DNA of 64,000 bases, from contig NZ_JANADK010000001.1 of assembly GCF_024199795.1 (NCBI RefSeq), positions 7,068,001 through 7,132,000 on the forward strand, given 5' to 3'. Origin of the DNA: Bradyrhizobium sp. CCGB01 (GTDB taxonomy: Bacteria > Pseudomonadota > Alphaproteobacteria > Rhizobiales > Xanthobacteraceae). Position 1 is the first letter of the stretch. Each line of letters starts with the position of its first letter. This document shows positions 1 to 6,995 of this stretch, piece after piece. The notes under the pieces are model-generated. The model worked only from the letters and a program-made list of their open reading frames with translations, was not told the origin of the DNA and did not search any database. The position numbers and the translations under genes are program-made.

Positions 1-716
1 ACCTGCGTTGCGAACAAGGCCCCGTTGAAGGTGTCATTGCCACCTTTGCTGTGGCCGGTCATGTCACCGCCGGCATCTCCGTAGAACGTGTTGCCTGAGT
101 CCGTTCTGGCTGTGAATGTGTCATCGCCGCCCTGGGCGTGGCCGGACATGTTGCTCCCGGTGTCCCCAAAAAAGATATTTGCAGCCTGCCTGGAGCCCTG
201 GAAGCTGTCATTGCCACCCTTGCTGTGGCCAGACATGTCGCCGCCCGCATCGCCGTAAAAGGTGTGGGTGCCGCCCTGTACCGTCTGAGTTATAAAAGTA
301 TCGTCGCCGCCCTGAGCATGACCCGACATGGCGCCGCCGGCATCGCCGAAAAACGTGTTGATTTGCTGTCTGCCAGTCCCACTCAAGAACGTGTCGTTGC
401 CGCCCTTACTGTGGTCCGACATGTCCGCGCCAGCGTCCCCGTATGCGGTGACACCACCCAATGGGAGTCCGTTGAACGTGTCATCCCCGCCCTGCGCAAA
501 ATCGAAAATGCTGCCAACCACGTCGCCATAAAATGTGTAATTGGAAAGTCCGATTTCATCGAAGGTGTCGTTCCCTCCCTTCGAAAAGTCAAACATGCTA
601 CCACCAGCATCACCGAATAGGGTCGGTGCGTCAGGGTTGCCTATCAGGTTGTCGTCGGTGCCAAATTGACGATTGACTAGGTCACCCGGAGTAAGCGGAA
701 CAGGCTGCCTGCGCAT
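1..716 (-). CDS. RTX-like repeat protein, N-terminal part (runs off the left edge)
   Basis: The reading frame is open from an ATG at 716-714, preceded by a strong GAGGAGG ribosome site, to the window edge (238 codons seen). After about 30 residues (M-R-R-Q-P-V-P-L start, no signal peptide) the protein is built of seven units of about 30-34 residues, each with a core like F-x-G-D-A-G-G-x-M-S-G-H-x-x-G-G-[ND]-D-T-F. The units alternate strictly: S-K-G-G-N-D-[TS]-F, then A-Q-G-G-D-D-T-F, and so on. Gly/Asp-rich nonapeptide-like repeats without a Sec signal are typical of RTX proteins, which bind calcium and leave by type I secretion with a C-terminal signal; that end lies outside the window. Function is unknown. 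The spacing is longer than the classic nine-residue RTX repeat, so this may be a separate beta-roll or adhesin-like family. Confidence 0.85.
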   Translation of the reverse strand, partial: MRRQPVPLTPGDLVNRQFGTDDNLIGNPDAPTLFGDAGGSMFDFSKGGNDTFDEIGLSNYTFYGDVVGSIFDFAQGGDDTFNGLPLGGVTAYGDAGADMSDHSKGGNDTFLSGTGRQQINTFFGDAGGAMSGHAQGGDDTFITQTVQGGTHTFYGDAGGDMSGHSKGGNDSFQGSRQAANIFFGDTGSNMSGHAQGGDDTFTARTDSGNTFYGDAGGDMTGHSKGGNDTFNGALFATQ

Positions 717-769
717 TGGAAATCCTCCTCGGCTGCACGCAACACAATCTTAGGATGTTTTTCCGGCCG

Positions 770-985
770 CCAACCAAACTATAAGTGGGTATATCTTTCG
801 GCCACACGTCCTGGAGATCGTGCGGGTGCAGCAGGAAACGAAAGTGGACGTTGCGCCATTTGGGTAGGCTCTGGCGTCACCGGTCAGGGACATGACAATG
901 CCCTCGATCAGTTTGGTCCGTCTCACGCCAGGGGCAGCCGGCACGTACGCCAAAGTCGTCAAGCACCAAGTAAATGTCGCGGTCC
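770..985 (-). pseudogene. Decayed copy of the small D-D-F-G/W-R-E-T protein family
   Basis: One minus-strand frame gives D-I-Y-L-V-L-D-D-F-G followed by W-R-E-T-D, and the next frame continues with L-I-E-G-I-V-M-S-L-T-G-D. Together they match the order seen in the better preserved relative at 7161 (V-Y-L-V-A-D-D-F-G, W-R-E-T-D, V-I-Q-D-L-L-A-G-E). At least one frameshift is needed and no start codon remains. The product is a conserved hypothetical protein of unknown function. The assignment rests on similarity within the window. Confidence 0.45.
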
Positions 986-1022
986 GGCGATCGGCCAGCA
1001 CGATCGAGGGCGACGAACGCAT

Positions 1023-1436
1023 ACGTTCATTCGATACTATCGATGGCGAAATGGCGACCGGCGTCGGGACCTATTGCTAGAGCTGCTTCTGCGCGGCTTT
1101 CACTGAGAAACTCAACACGGAATGGGGCACGCGATTATTTTCCGAAGTTTGTCCGGTTTTGCAGGTTCAGAGGGCGACCCACTTGGCCGTGCTTCCGGCA
1201 CGGGGGTGGCCCGTTTTTATTGCGGATCGCTTTTCCATTCGGCGCCTGGGATGGCACTCGGTGCCACGACTGATTTGAGCACGATTGTCGAGCCACGTAA
1301 TGAACCATTGCGGCGGCCCTTCGGGCGGTCTCTTTGCATGAGGTGCGGTGCGAAATTGATTTTTTGCTGGCTTTTCCCGCACGAAGAGTCCAGACTCGCT
1401 GACATTGAGAACTGAATTTTTTTCAAGGATATTGCG
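1023..1436. other. No gene recognised
   Basis: Several short overlapping frames are open, but none has a convincing ribosome site or a recognisable motif. I see no RNA gene or repeat here. Confidence 0.4.
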
Positions 1437-1739
1437 ATGGGAAAGCCTACCGTTTCCCGTGATGCCTTTCGGGGTTTTTTCGCTTTCTATGCGGCGAAGG
1501 CTCATCACGACCACAAATCCGATGGCGAACATTGCCTTCTGAAGCTCTTCGGATCTGCGGATATTCCCGATAGTTTACTGCTGCAGTGGTCGGACAGAGT
1601 TGAACTGCTCGGCTCCGAAACCGTTGGCCGCTTAATAGAGCCGCGCGCCCGTCAAATCACCGATGGCAACGCGCGATACGACCATGCCAGCGACTTTCTC
1701 CACGCACTCCTGAGAGATCTCGGTCGAAAAACGCAGTGA
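1437..1739 (+). CDS. Hypothetical protein, 100 aa
   Basis: The ATG at 1437 follows an AAGGA sequence at good spacing. The product is soluble and slightly acidic at its C-terminus, with no signal peptide or membrane segment. I recognise no domain. It lies convergent to a broken cold-shock gene and is flanked by decayed sequence, so it may itself be a chance frame. Confidence 0.35.
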   Translation: MGKPTVSRDAFRGFFAFYAAKAHHDHKSDGEHCLLKLFGSADIPDSLLLQWSDRVELLGSETVGRLIEPRARQITDGNARYDHASDFLHALLRDLGRKTQ

Positions 1740-1767
1740 GCAAAACGGCATATTGTCGGGGTAGCCG

Positions 1768-1962
1768 TCAGACGCGCAGATTTTCCGCGCTGCTCTTGCC
1801 GCGCTTGCGGTCAAGTTGGACCTCATAAGAGACCTTCTGCCCCTCGGCCAGGCCCGATAAGCCGGCGCGCTCCACTGCGCTGATATGAACGAAAACATCC
1901 TGGCCGCCGTCATCCGGCTGGATGAAACCAAATCCCGATGAGTGAGTGATGACAGGCGATGA
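1768..1962 (-). pseudogene. Truncated cold-shock protein (CspA family)
   Basis: The frame encodes [23 protein letters not shown] and continues to K-S-S-A-E-N-L-R-V, the RNP1-RNP2 core and C-terminus of an alphaproteobacterial cold-shock protein of about 70 residues. The first strand, normally M-x-x-G-T-V-K-F-F-N-x-x-K, is missing. Upstream of G-F-G-F the frame reads unrelated sequence and meets a TAG at 1963-1965, with no ATG, GTG or TTG start. The gene has lost its 5' end and is very likely inactive. Intact family members bind single-stranded nucleic acid. Confidence 0.8.
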
Positions 1963-2205
1963 CTACGAGACTTGTGAAGCAGTTCACAGATCGGGACAGC
2001 AAAGCGCACTACGGTGAACGACAACGAAGGGCGTCGTCCTTTTCTGTCGTCTAAGTCCGTCAGAATTAGATGGGGCGCGGCAGCCGGATATGTCGGCTTC
2101 GCGAAGTTAGTCCGCGCCAGCGACGTCGTGGAATGACGCCTCGGGATTGCCTCACCCCACAAGCAAAAAAGTGGAACGGTTGGTATTCGCCGCAGGAAGA
2201 CGACG

Positions 2206-2412
2206 ATGATTGACGACCATTTGGCGTGTGCACATCGCAACAATATCCAACGTTATCGCCTCTTATTACAAACCACCCTGACAGAATTCGAGCGTCAGTT
2301 TGTCGAAAGGCGCTTGAGCGAAGAGCAATCGAGGCTGGAGATGCTCGTCCGGTCGGACTCAAACGAAGTGCACCGCGACCAGTCAACTGGCCCAGATAAC
2401 CGCCTCGGCTAG
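2206..2412 (+). CDS. Small helical protein, 68 aa (N-I-x-R-Y-R-x-L-L family)
   Basis: The product begins M-I-D-D-H-L-A and has the pattern N-N-I-Q-R-Y-R-L-L-L-Q-T, then L-T-E-F-E-R-Q-F-V-E-R-R-L-S-E-E-Q. It is charged, predicted helical and without a membrane segment. Two relatives lie at 54694 (frameshifted, N-N-I-R-R-Y-R-R-L-L and Q-R-R-L-S-E-E) and 54914 (H-Y-R-W-L-L-K, E-R-R-I-A-Q-E-E). The ATG follows GGAAGACGACG. Function is unknown, but the shared pattern with paralogues argues that it is a real gene. Confidence 0.65.
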   Translation: MIDDHLACAHRNNIQRYRLLLQTTLTEFERQFVERRLSEEQSRLEMLVRSDSNEVHRDQSTGPDNRLG

Positions 2413-2707
2413 GTCACAGGACGCGTTCCCTCGGCGGCCGCTCGTATCGGGCACTCCGCATGAACTCCGTCGTTGCTGCGCCCGGCGTCCTTGGAGGAGT
2501 CACGCGCCGTCCGGTAAGCGGCGCGTGGGCTTGGATCGCGTCTAGTGCTGAAGCGGCTCCTAAGCCGCCGGCTCGGTCAAGGCAGCAAGGCGGAGATCGG
2601 CCGCGTTTGCAACCTTGGGGAAAACTCACCATTGGTCAGCGGGGCTGCATTTTTCGAATCGACGCTGCGTGCACGCTCCTTGATGGTTAGGAGTTTAGGG
2701 TGCAGAG
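2413..2707. other. No gene recognised
   Basis: Short frames only, with no motif, hairpin or repeat that I can support. Confidence 0.4.
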
Positions 2708-2863
2708 GTGAGCCAGTTCTTGTCCGTGCTGATGCTTCTAACGACCGTGTTGCTCACGGTCTGTTTTGGAGTGGCGGCTTGGCGCATCTCCGATGAGAAG
2801 GGGGTAGAAATCGCCGGCCAAATCCCACACCAGTCCTACCGCTCGAGGCCGACGACACAATAG
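2708..2863 (+). CDS. Possible small membrane protein, 51 aa
   Basis: From GTG at 2708 the frame reads M-S-Q-F-L-S-V-L-M-L-L-T-T-V-L-L-T-V and on to F-G-V-A-A-W-R-I, a single hydrophobic segment followed by a polar tail. An in-frame ATG at 2732 is the alternative start. There is no clear ribosome site, so this is a tentative call. It precedes another small membrane protein on the same strand. Confidence 0.35.
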   Translation: MSQFLSVLMLLTTVLLTVCFGVAAWRISDEKGVEIAGQIPHQSYRSRPTTQ

Positions 2864-2914
2864 GAACGTTTTTGCCGCGAAAGAGTCCGATGGCGACAAT
2901 CCGCGCTTCGAGCG

Positions 2915-3073
2915 ATGGACAAAACGATTGCCAAGGCGATCTCAGTATTCATCGTCGTCTTCGGCGTCGGGATCCTTGTGGTCGGCATTGGCTCGAGCTC
3001 GCCCGCCTTATGGACTTGTGTTGCCATCACTCTCATCGCGATTGGGCTCGTAAGTGCTTTCGGCGACTGCTAA
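2915..3073 (+). CDS. Small membrane protein, 52 aa
   Basis: ATG at 2915 opens a 52-residue frame with two hydrophobic segments (about residues 8-26 and 32-48): M-D-K-T-I-A-K-A-I-S-V-F-I-V-V-F, then a G-S-S-S-P turn and W-T-C-V-A-I-T-L-I-A-I-G-L. The codon use and the helical hairpin layout support a real gene. It stops with TAA at 3071. No family is recognised. Confidence 0.5.
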   Translation: MDKTIAKAISVFIVVFGVGILVVGIGSSSPALWTCVAITLIAIGLVSAFGDC

Positions 3074-3218
3074 TGATAAGTCCACATTGTAGGGACCAGG
3101 ACTTGGAACAAAGCTCATGGCCTCGATTGCCGTTCCATGAAATGGATCTTCGTCACGCAACCGCCGCCCGCGCGCTCTTGCGTTGACGGTCCGTCTTTTA
3201 GCCTGAAACGAATTTGCC

Positions 3219-3554
3219 GTGCCTTTAAAGAACCCTGACGCCATCGCTTCCGTCGTATCGGCCCTCAGGCTCGTCTACGGGGACGGAGCCGCGCGGACCA
3301 TGCTCCTGGAGGGTATGAGCCTTGCCACGCTGAAGGACACGATGTTCTCCGCGCCGATAGCACATCGCGATGCCGTTCGATACATTGCGAACGCCTTAGA
3401 CGACTTCGCAATCGCACCAGAACTTGGCCCGGTCTGGCACCTTCGCTATCTATACGACGACCAGCCCGGCTCATTTCGCGTCATTGATATGGAAATAGCC
3501 ACACCGGCCGGTACGCTATCCAGCAACGACCTTTGGCTTCGGCTACCCGTCTAA
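3219..3554 (+). CDS. Conserved-looking hypothetical protein, 111 aa
   Basis: The frame gives a balanced soluble protein with the segments S-L-A-T-L-K-D-T-M-F-S-A-P-I-A-H-R-D-A-V and V-W-H-L-R-Y-L-Y-D-D-Q-P-G-S-F-R-V-I-D-M-E. It has no signal peptide. The start at 3219 is GTG or the ATG-like position assigned by the frame; in-frame ATGs at 3300 and 3315 are possible but would remove conserved-looking sequence. I do not recognise a domain. Confidence 0.6.
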   Translation: MPLKNPDAIASVVSALRLVYGDGAARTMLLEGMSLATLKDTMFSAPIAHRDAVRYIANALDDFAIAPELGPVWHLRYLYDDQPGSFRVIDMEIATPAGTLSSNDLWLRLPV

Positions 3555-3624
3555 CTACCTTCCAACCTCGGTACGTGACCCGATCGTTAGCGAGGGTCCG
3601 TGCGTTGCCCTTGTCCCCGTCCGC

Positions 3625-3834
3625 TTAGCCGACCGGCCCCGGAAGCGTTTGTAGTCCCGCCTCAATGGCCGCAATGTCCCGCTCGATTTGAGCGATCGAC
3701 GACCGGAAATCGAAGCCTGTTCTGGCCGTGAGGTCGATCACTAGGTTCCGGCGGTGCATCCTTAAGCCCTCGAGAGACTGGTGGTCCTTGAGCCTGGCGT
3801 AGCCGTCCACAATCAATTCAATCGCACTCGACAT
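3625..3834 (-). CDS. Small helical protein, 69 aa
   Basis: Starting from ATG at 3834, just after TAGGGTG, the protein reads M-S-S-A-I-E-L-I-V-D-G-Y-A-R-L-K-D-H-Q-S-L-E and later F-R-S-S-I-A-Q-I-E-R-D-I-A-A-I-E-A-G-L. It is predicted to be two long helices. I have the impression of similar small proteins in Bradyrhizobium, with no known function. A start five codons upstream at 3849 is less well supplied with a ribosome site. Confidence 0.6.
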   Translation of the reverse strand: MSSAIELIVDGYARLKDHQSLEGLRMHRRNLVIDLTARTGFDFRSSIAQIERDIAAIEAGLQTLPGPVG

Positions 3835-3976
3835 CACCCTACCCCACAATCAAATTGTCATTTGAAATAGTGTCTCCGGACGATATCGGCCGCGAGCACG
3901 AGCCCTACGGCGCGATCGGAACCCGGTCGAGCGACCCAGGTTGAAAGGAACGGGTAGACACTCCCGGAGACTTGTA

Positions 3977-4900
3977 ATGCACACCGACAGGGCGACTTTT
4001 CTGGGCGTTGAGGCTTGTGACTTGACCACCACCCTGCCTGCAGCCGATGTCATCTTGTTCGGCGCTTCCGATGCCACCCCGTACGTTGTAGGTCAGACCA
4101 GCCATGCCGCCAAAGCGCCGGACTTCATTCGTCGCGCTCTGAGTCATTATGAGAGCGATCTCACCCGCTGGGACTTCGATCAAGAAGCGGAGCTGCTCGC
4201 TCCAACCAAATTGAGGGTGCTGGATGGTGGAAACTTGGTGACAGATCCCACGACGCCTGAGAGCAACCGCGATGTCATCAGAACCACCACGCAAGCAGTC
4301 CTTTCGGCCGGCGCGATTCCGATCTTGCTAGGCGGGGATGACTCGGTTCCGATACCCTTCTTCGAAGCATTCCGCAAAAGCAAAGGGCTGACGATCTTGC
4401 AGATTGATGCCCATCTTGATTGGCGCGATCAGCGAAACGGATCGGGGTATACATTCTCGAGCACAATGCGACGAGCCAGCGAATTGCCCTGGGTCAGACG
4501 CATCGTGCAGGTTGGTTTACGCGGCATTGGCGGCTCCGGTCGTACCGAGTATGACTATGCAAAGGCGTGGGGCGCGAAGATCGTCACCGCGAGAGATCTT
4601 CGGCTTCACGGGATCGCGAGCGTTCTTGAAGAGATAGAGGACGATAGCGAGTGCTTGATTACCATTGATTGCGACGGTCTCGACCCATCAGTCATCCCAG
4701 GCGTGCTTATACCGCAGCCGGGCGGACTGTCCTATTTTGAGGTTGTCGATCTCATGCGGGGTGTCGCGTCGAAGTGCAGAATCGTTGGGCTGGACATCGT
4801 TGAGTTCGTCCCCGAGCGCGACGTGCAAAATCTAGGGGCGATTGCTGTCTCGCGGATTCTCTGCAGTGGGCTAGGTTGCATTCGAAAACGAGCCGTATAG
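3977..4900 (+). CDS. Ureohydrolase (arginase/agmatinase superfamily), 307 aa
   Basis: Ureohydrolases hydrolyse guanidino compounds (arginine, agmatine, guanidinobutyrate) to urea and an amine with a binuclear manganese centre. The metal motifs are visible: I-D-A-H-L-D at 143-148 and T-I-D-C-D-G-L-D-P at 229-238, with the later P-G and G-G-L elements. The first motif, normally G-G-D-H-S, reads G-G-D-D-S (119-123), so a conserved metal-binding histidine is replaced by aspartate. This may change metal content or substrate. The start at 3977 is chosen over 3941 because GGAGA sits seven bases upstream. The gene stands alone, so its substrate cannot be inferred. Length is normal for the family. Confidence 0.88.
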   Translation: MHTDRATFLGVEACDLTTTLPAADVILFGASDATPYVVGQTSHAAKAPDFIRRALSHYESDLTRWDFDQEAELLAPTKLRVLDGGNLVTDPTTPESNRDVIRTTTQAVLSAGAIPILLGGDDSVPIPFFEAFRKSKGLTILQIDAHLDWRDQRNGSGYTFSSTMRRASELPWVRRIVQVGLRGIGGSGRTEYDYAKAWGAKIVTARDLRLHGIASVLEEIEDDSECLITIDCDGLDPSVIPGVLIPQPGGLSYFEVVDLMRGVASKCRIVGLDIVEFVPERDVQNLGAIAVSRILCSGLGCIRKRAV

Positions 4901-4979
4901 CCGCTACTTCTGCCGCCATGCGCAGTTGCAACTGCCGGAAAGCCTGAAGGGTGAGGTGCCGTAATCTGCCTCTGCGAAT

Positions 4980-4993
4980 GTCCTAATTAGGAC
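4980..4993. repeat. Palindrome GTCCTAATTAGGAC, copy 1
   Basis: A perfect 14-base palindrome. Its 12-base core TCCTAATTAGGA recurs at 47670-47681, and a half site with ATCCTAATTA lies at 5611. It may be a protein binding site or the edge of an intergenic repeat. Confidence 0.5.
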
Positions 4994-5098
4994 AGCCCCC
5001 TGCGAAAGAGTCGCATATCGAACAGACCGTTGCGAACCTCTCAGGCAAACTGACCTAATCCGGGATTTTGCCAAACTCTCCCCGGGGCTGGAACGACG

Positions 5099-5126
5099 TC
5101 GCCCGCCCATTTTCGGGCGGGCGACA
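5099..5126. terminator. Hairpin GTCGCCCGCCC / GGGCGGGCGAC
   Basis: An 11-base-pair perfect stem around an ATTTTC loop, lying between the ureohydrolase gene and the gene at 5156. There is no long T run, so it may be a terminator or a structured leader of the downstream gene. Confidence 0.45.
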
Positions 5127-5155
5127 TTGTGTGATTGCGATTAGAGGACAGGATT

Positions 5156-5368
5156 ATGCCTAAGGAAAATTGCTTGATCGTTCGTGCTGCCGGACGACAA
5201 TTGGACCTGCTACGCGGTGAAGCTTCCCGCATCGCAAAAGGAGCTAAAGCCGATTGGTGGATTGATCGCGCAGAGGTCGGAGCGCGCTTTTGCTTCGAAG
5301 CTGCTGAGGCGAAAGAGTCATTCGCGCTCGCTTGCGATAGCTTCGGAATTCCGTGCCGAGACGGTTGA
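5156..5368 (+). CDS. G-R-Q-L-D family small protein, copy 1, 70 aa
   Basis: The product reads M-P-K-E-N-C-L-I-V-R-A-A-G-R-Q-L-D and then L-L-R-G-E-A-S-R-I, W-W-I-D-R and F-C-F-E-A-A-E-A-K. A clear paralogue at 48430 keeps V-I-V-R-A, G-R-Q-L-D, L-R-G-E-A-S-R-I, D-W-W-I and F-C-F-E. The ATG at 5156 follows AGAGGACAGG; the frame is open upstream but the paralogue begins at the same place. The function is unknown. The compact alpha/beta pattern with paired tryptophans suggests a small folded domain. It lies inside a block of intergenic repeats that also surrounds the paralogue. Confidence 0.75.
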   Translation: MPKENCLIVRAAGRQLDLLRGEASRIAKGAKADWWIDRAEVGARFCFEAAEAKESFALACDSFGIPCRDG

Positions 5369-5392
5369 TCTACCTCGCCGCCCCTTGTCAAT

Positions 5393-5412
5393 GGCCGCCA
5401 ATTGAGGCGGCC
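5393..5412. terminator. Hairpin GGCCGCC-AATTGA-GGCGGCC
   Basis: A seven-base-pair stem about 25 bases after the stop of the 5156 gene, followed by a short T-containing stretch. A near-identical hairpin (GGCCGCC / GGCGGCC) follows the small gene pair at 47617-47636. It is likely a terminator. Confidence 0.5.
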
Positions 5413-5439
5413 TTACCCTCTTGGAAATCTAGGGGCACC

Positions 5440-5572
5440 GATTCACATTTGTTATAGAAGGAATTTGTTAACCGGGACAAAGTGGCAAAACCGGGCTGGC
5501 TAAGGATTTCATTTCGGAATTATTGAAACCCGGAAGCGCGAGGGGGGCCGCTGTGTAGGACAGCGGCCCCTT
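5440..5572 (+). repeat. Conserved intergenic hairpin element, copy A
   Basis: The element contains in order GATTCACATTTGTTAT, GGCAAAACCGG, GAAACCCGGAA and a perfect hairpin GGGGCCGCTG-(7)-CAGCGGCCCC at 5544-5570. An inverted copy at 47899-48006 has the same blocks in the same order, with AGGGCCGCTG-(7)-CAGCGGCCCT. The outermost pair changes from G-C to A-T while pairing is kept. It may be a small RNA with its own terminator or a non-coding repeat family. Confidence 0.65.
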
Positions 5573-5694
5573 GCTGTCCCTACTTGACCCCAAGCGTCCT
5601 GGTTCGCAATATCCTAATTAACCTGGGTTAATGCAACCGTGTGCCGCCAATCCTAAAATACCGCTGTATCGACATTCGACATGGTGCACGAGCC

Positions 5695-5898
5695 ATGACC
5701 AAGCGGCGACGCAGACTCAAACAAACCGACAGCCTCGAAGAACGTCTTTCGGCAGAGGCCGAACGTTTGCGGGAGCAGGCCAAGCGCCTCAAGCCTGGGA
5801 TGGATCGCGAGGTCTTACTGCGCAAGGCTCGGCAGTACGAGACTAGCTTTCACATGAGCGAGTGGCTGCGTTCACCTGGACTGCAGCCGCCGAAGTAA
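5695..5898 (+). CDS. Basic 67-aa protein ending in S-P-G-L-Q-P-P-K, copy 1
   Basis: The product begins M-T-K-R-R-R-R-L-K-Q-T and carries S-L-E-E-R-L, R-L-R-E-Q-A-K-R-L, D-R-E-V-L-L-R-K-A-R-Q and H-M-S-E-W-L-R-S-P-G-L-Q-P-P-K. It is a small, highly basic, helical protein. Paralogues in this window lie at 6412 (divergent tail), 47295 (intact), 50199 (nonsense mutation) and 8650 (remnant). An internal start at 5695 is chosen because all relatives begin with this R-R-R-x-K-Q motif. Copies 5695 and 47295 are each followed closely by a 37-residue membrane protein. Function is unknown; the basic N-terminus would suit nucleic-acid binding. Confidence 0.8.
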   Translation: MTKRRRRLKQTDSLEERLSAEAERLREQAKRLKPGMDREVLLRKARQYETSFHMSEWLRSPGLQPPK

Positions 5899-5902
5899 AG
5901 CC

Positions 5903-6016
5903 ATGATCCAAGACCCTCAGGTCGAGACCTACTCGTTCCAAGCGCGGGTTTGCCTTGGCATCGCCGCCATTGGCTTCGTAATCTTCGTCGCCGGGTTGCT
6001 TATGAGCGTCTTCTAG
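5903..6016 (+). CDS. 37-aa single-span membrane protein, copy 1
   Basis: ATG at 5903 lies five bases after the stop of the basic 67-residue gene. The protein reads M-I-Q-D-P-Q-V-E-T-Y-S-F-Q-A-R-V-C-L-G-I and then a hydrophobic helix to M-S-V-F. Homologues lie at 8645 (minus strand) and 47503, each beside the same kind of basic gene (a remnant in the first case), so the two form a conserved pair. It is too small for most gene finders. The N-terminal aromatic motif Y-S-[FV]-Q-A-R is kept in all three. Confidence 0.75.
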   Translation: MIQDPQVETYSFQARVCLGIAAIGFVIFVAGLLMSVF

Positions 6017-6411
6017 TAAAGCCGGTGTCGTTGGCGGCCTCTTTCAGCCGGATGCGCTGACTTTTCCGAGTGCCTGTTGAACAGTACCCGATTTGAAGAC
6101 GTGCACGGTGGAACCGCGCATTGTCGACTGGATTGTGTGTGCGGTGACTGCCTCTGTCCCACAAGGCAACGCCTGTCCGGAGCCCCAGCATCATCAAGCC
6201 CCCCGGCCCGATGCTGGGGCCCACAGACGGATGTCCAGGCGGACGCGCATAATTCATCTTCAAAATTTGCTTCGGGATCTGGGAGCCAGGAACCTGCGGA
6301 AAACCATCGCGTTTCTTCGTCGCCAACGTCACGATTGGCAGCATTGACTGGTCCCGGCGGAAGACTTCTCCCCATGCGGTCCGCTGGGGCCACTTCTTCA
6401 GGGAGGAATGC
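6017..6411. other. Gene-poor stretch with a short repeat
   Basis: No convincing gene. It contains the repeat at 6116-6182, described separately, and a CCCAGCATC / GATGCTGGG inverted repeat around 6183-6216. Confidence 0.45.
6116..6182 (+). repeat. Dispersed 67-base repeat, copy 1
   Basis: The segment with TTGTGTGTGCGGTG, CCTCTGTCCCAC and GCCTGTCCGGA recurs at 46653-46720 with roughly four in five bases matching. Neither copy gives the same reading frame, so it looks non-coding. Confidence 0.5.
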
Positions 6412-6615
6412 ATGAGCGGCAAGCGACGTCGTTTCAAGCAAACCGTGAGCCTGGAAGAGAGGCTTGCGGTGGGAGCAAGATTGCTGCGTGAGCGAGCTAT
6501 GACTTTACCACCCGGTCCCGACCGGGAAGCCTTGTTGAGGAAGGCAAAGGAGATCGAGATGACGGGCAACGTTTCGCATTGGCTGAGCTCGCATCCGCTG
6601 TCGTCTTTAGAGTAA
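6412..6615 (+). CDS. Basic 67-aa protein family, divergent member
   Basis: M-S-G-K-R-R-R-F-K-Q-T-V-S-L-E-E-R-L-A matches the start of the copies at 5695 and 47295, with P-G-P-D-R-E-A-L-L-R-K-A-K-E in the middle. The tail is different, S-H-W-L-S-S-H-P-L-S-S-L-E instead of W-L-x-S-P-G-L-Q-P-P-K. The ATG follows GGGAGGAATGC, a good ribosome site. No 37-residue membrane partner follows, which suggests a member that lost its partner. Function is unknown. Confidence 0.75.
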   Translation: MSGKRRRFKQTVSLEERLAVGARLLRERAMTLPPGPDREALLRKAKEIEMTGNVSHWLSSHPLSSLE

Positions 6616-6773
6616 TCTGAAGCGGTCGGTTCACAGAGCTGACACTCAGACCAATGCGGAGCCGCGCCGCCTACGAGCAGACCCTTGGAATGCTTCCGGA
6701 GATGTGCCCGCGATCTTGGAGCCGCAGCCGCCCTCAGCGAGGCGAGATTCCCGACGCACATGCCGCCGCCGCC

Positions 6774-6995
6774 TTAGCGTTTTTTCTTTGTCTTGTTTTT
6801 CTTCTCGACCCGTACGCCTTTGAATTTTTTGGCAGCTGTCTTCGCCGATTTCGGCTTCTTCACAGCCATGAACTCGCCGGACGACCGGTCGCGCTTGGTG
6901 TAGCCGGTAACGCCGCCAATGGTTGTTTTGGTCTGCAAGCGCTTCTTCACGGCGCCCTTGCGGGCATTGTCGCCGGTCGGTTTATTGACTGCCAT
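6774..6995 (-). CDS. Small very basic protein, 73 aa
   Basis: The product reads M-A-V-N-K-P-T-G-D-N-A-R-K-G-A-V-K-K-R and later T-K-R-D-R-S-S-G-E-F-M-A-V-K-K-P, ending in a lysine-rich tail. I recognise it as a common conserved hypothetical protein of Rhizobiales, probably nucleic-acid or ribosome associated by charge, although no role is established. A GGAGG ribosome site lies just upstream of the ATG at 6995. Confidence 0.8.
   Translation of the reverse strand: MAVNKPTGDNARKGAVKKRLQTKTTIGGVTGYTKRDRSSGEFMAVKKPKSAKTAAKKFKGVRVEKKNKTKKKR

Noticed and set aside
36..620. A 160-codon plus-strand frame opposite the repeat protein
   Set aside because: Its own repetitiveness is a mirror of the glycine/aspartate repeats on the minus strand, which has the ribosome site and start.
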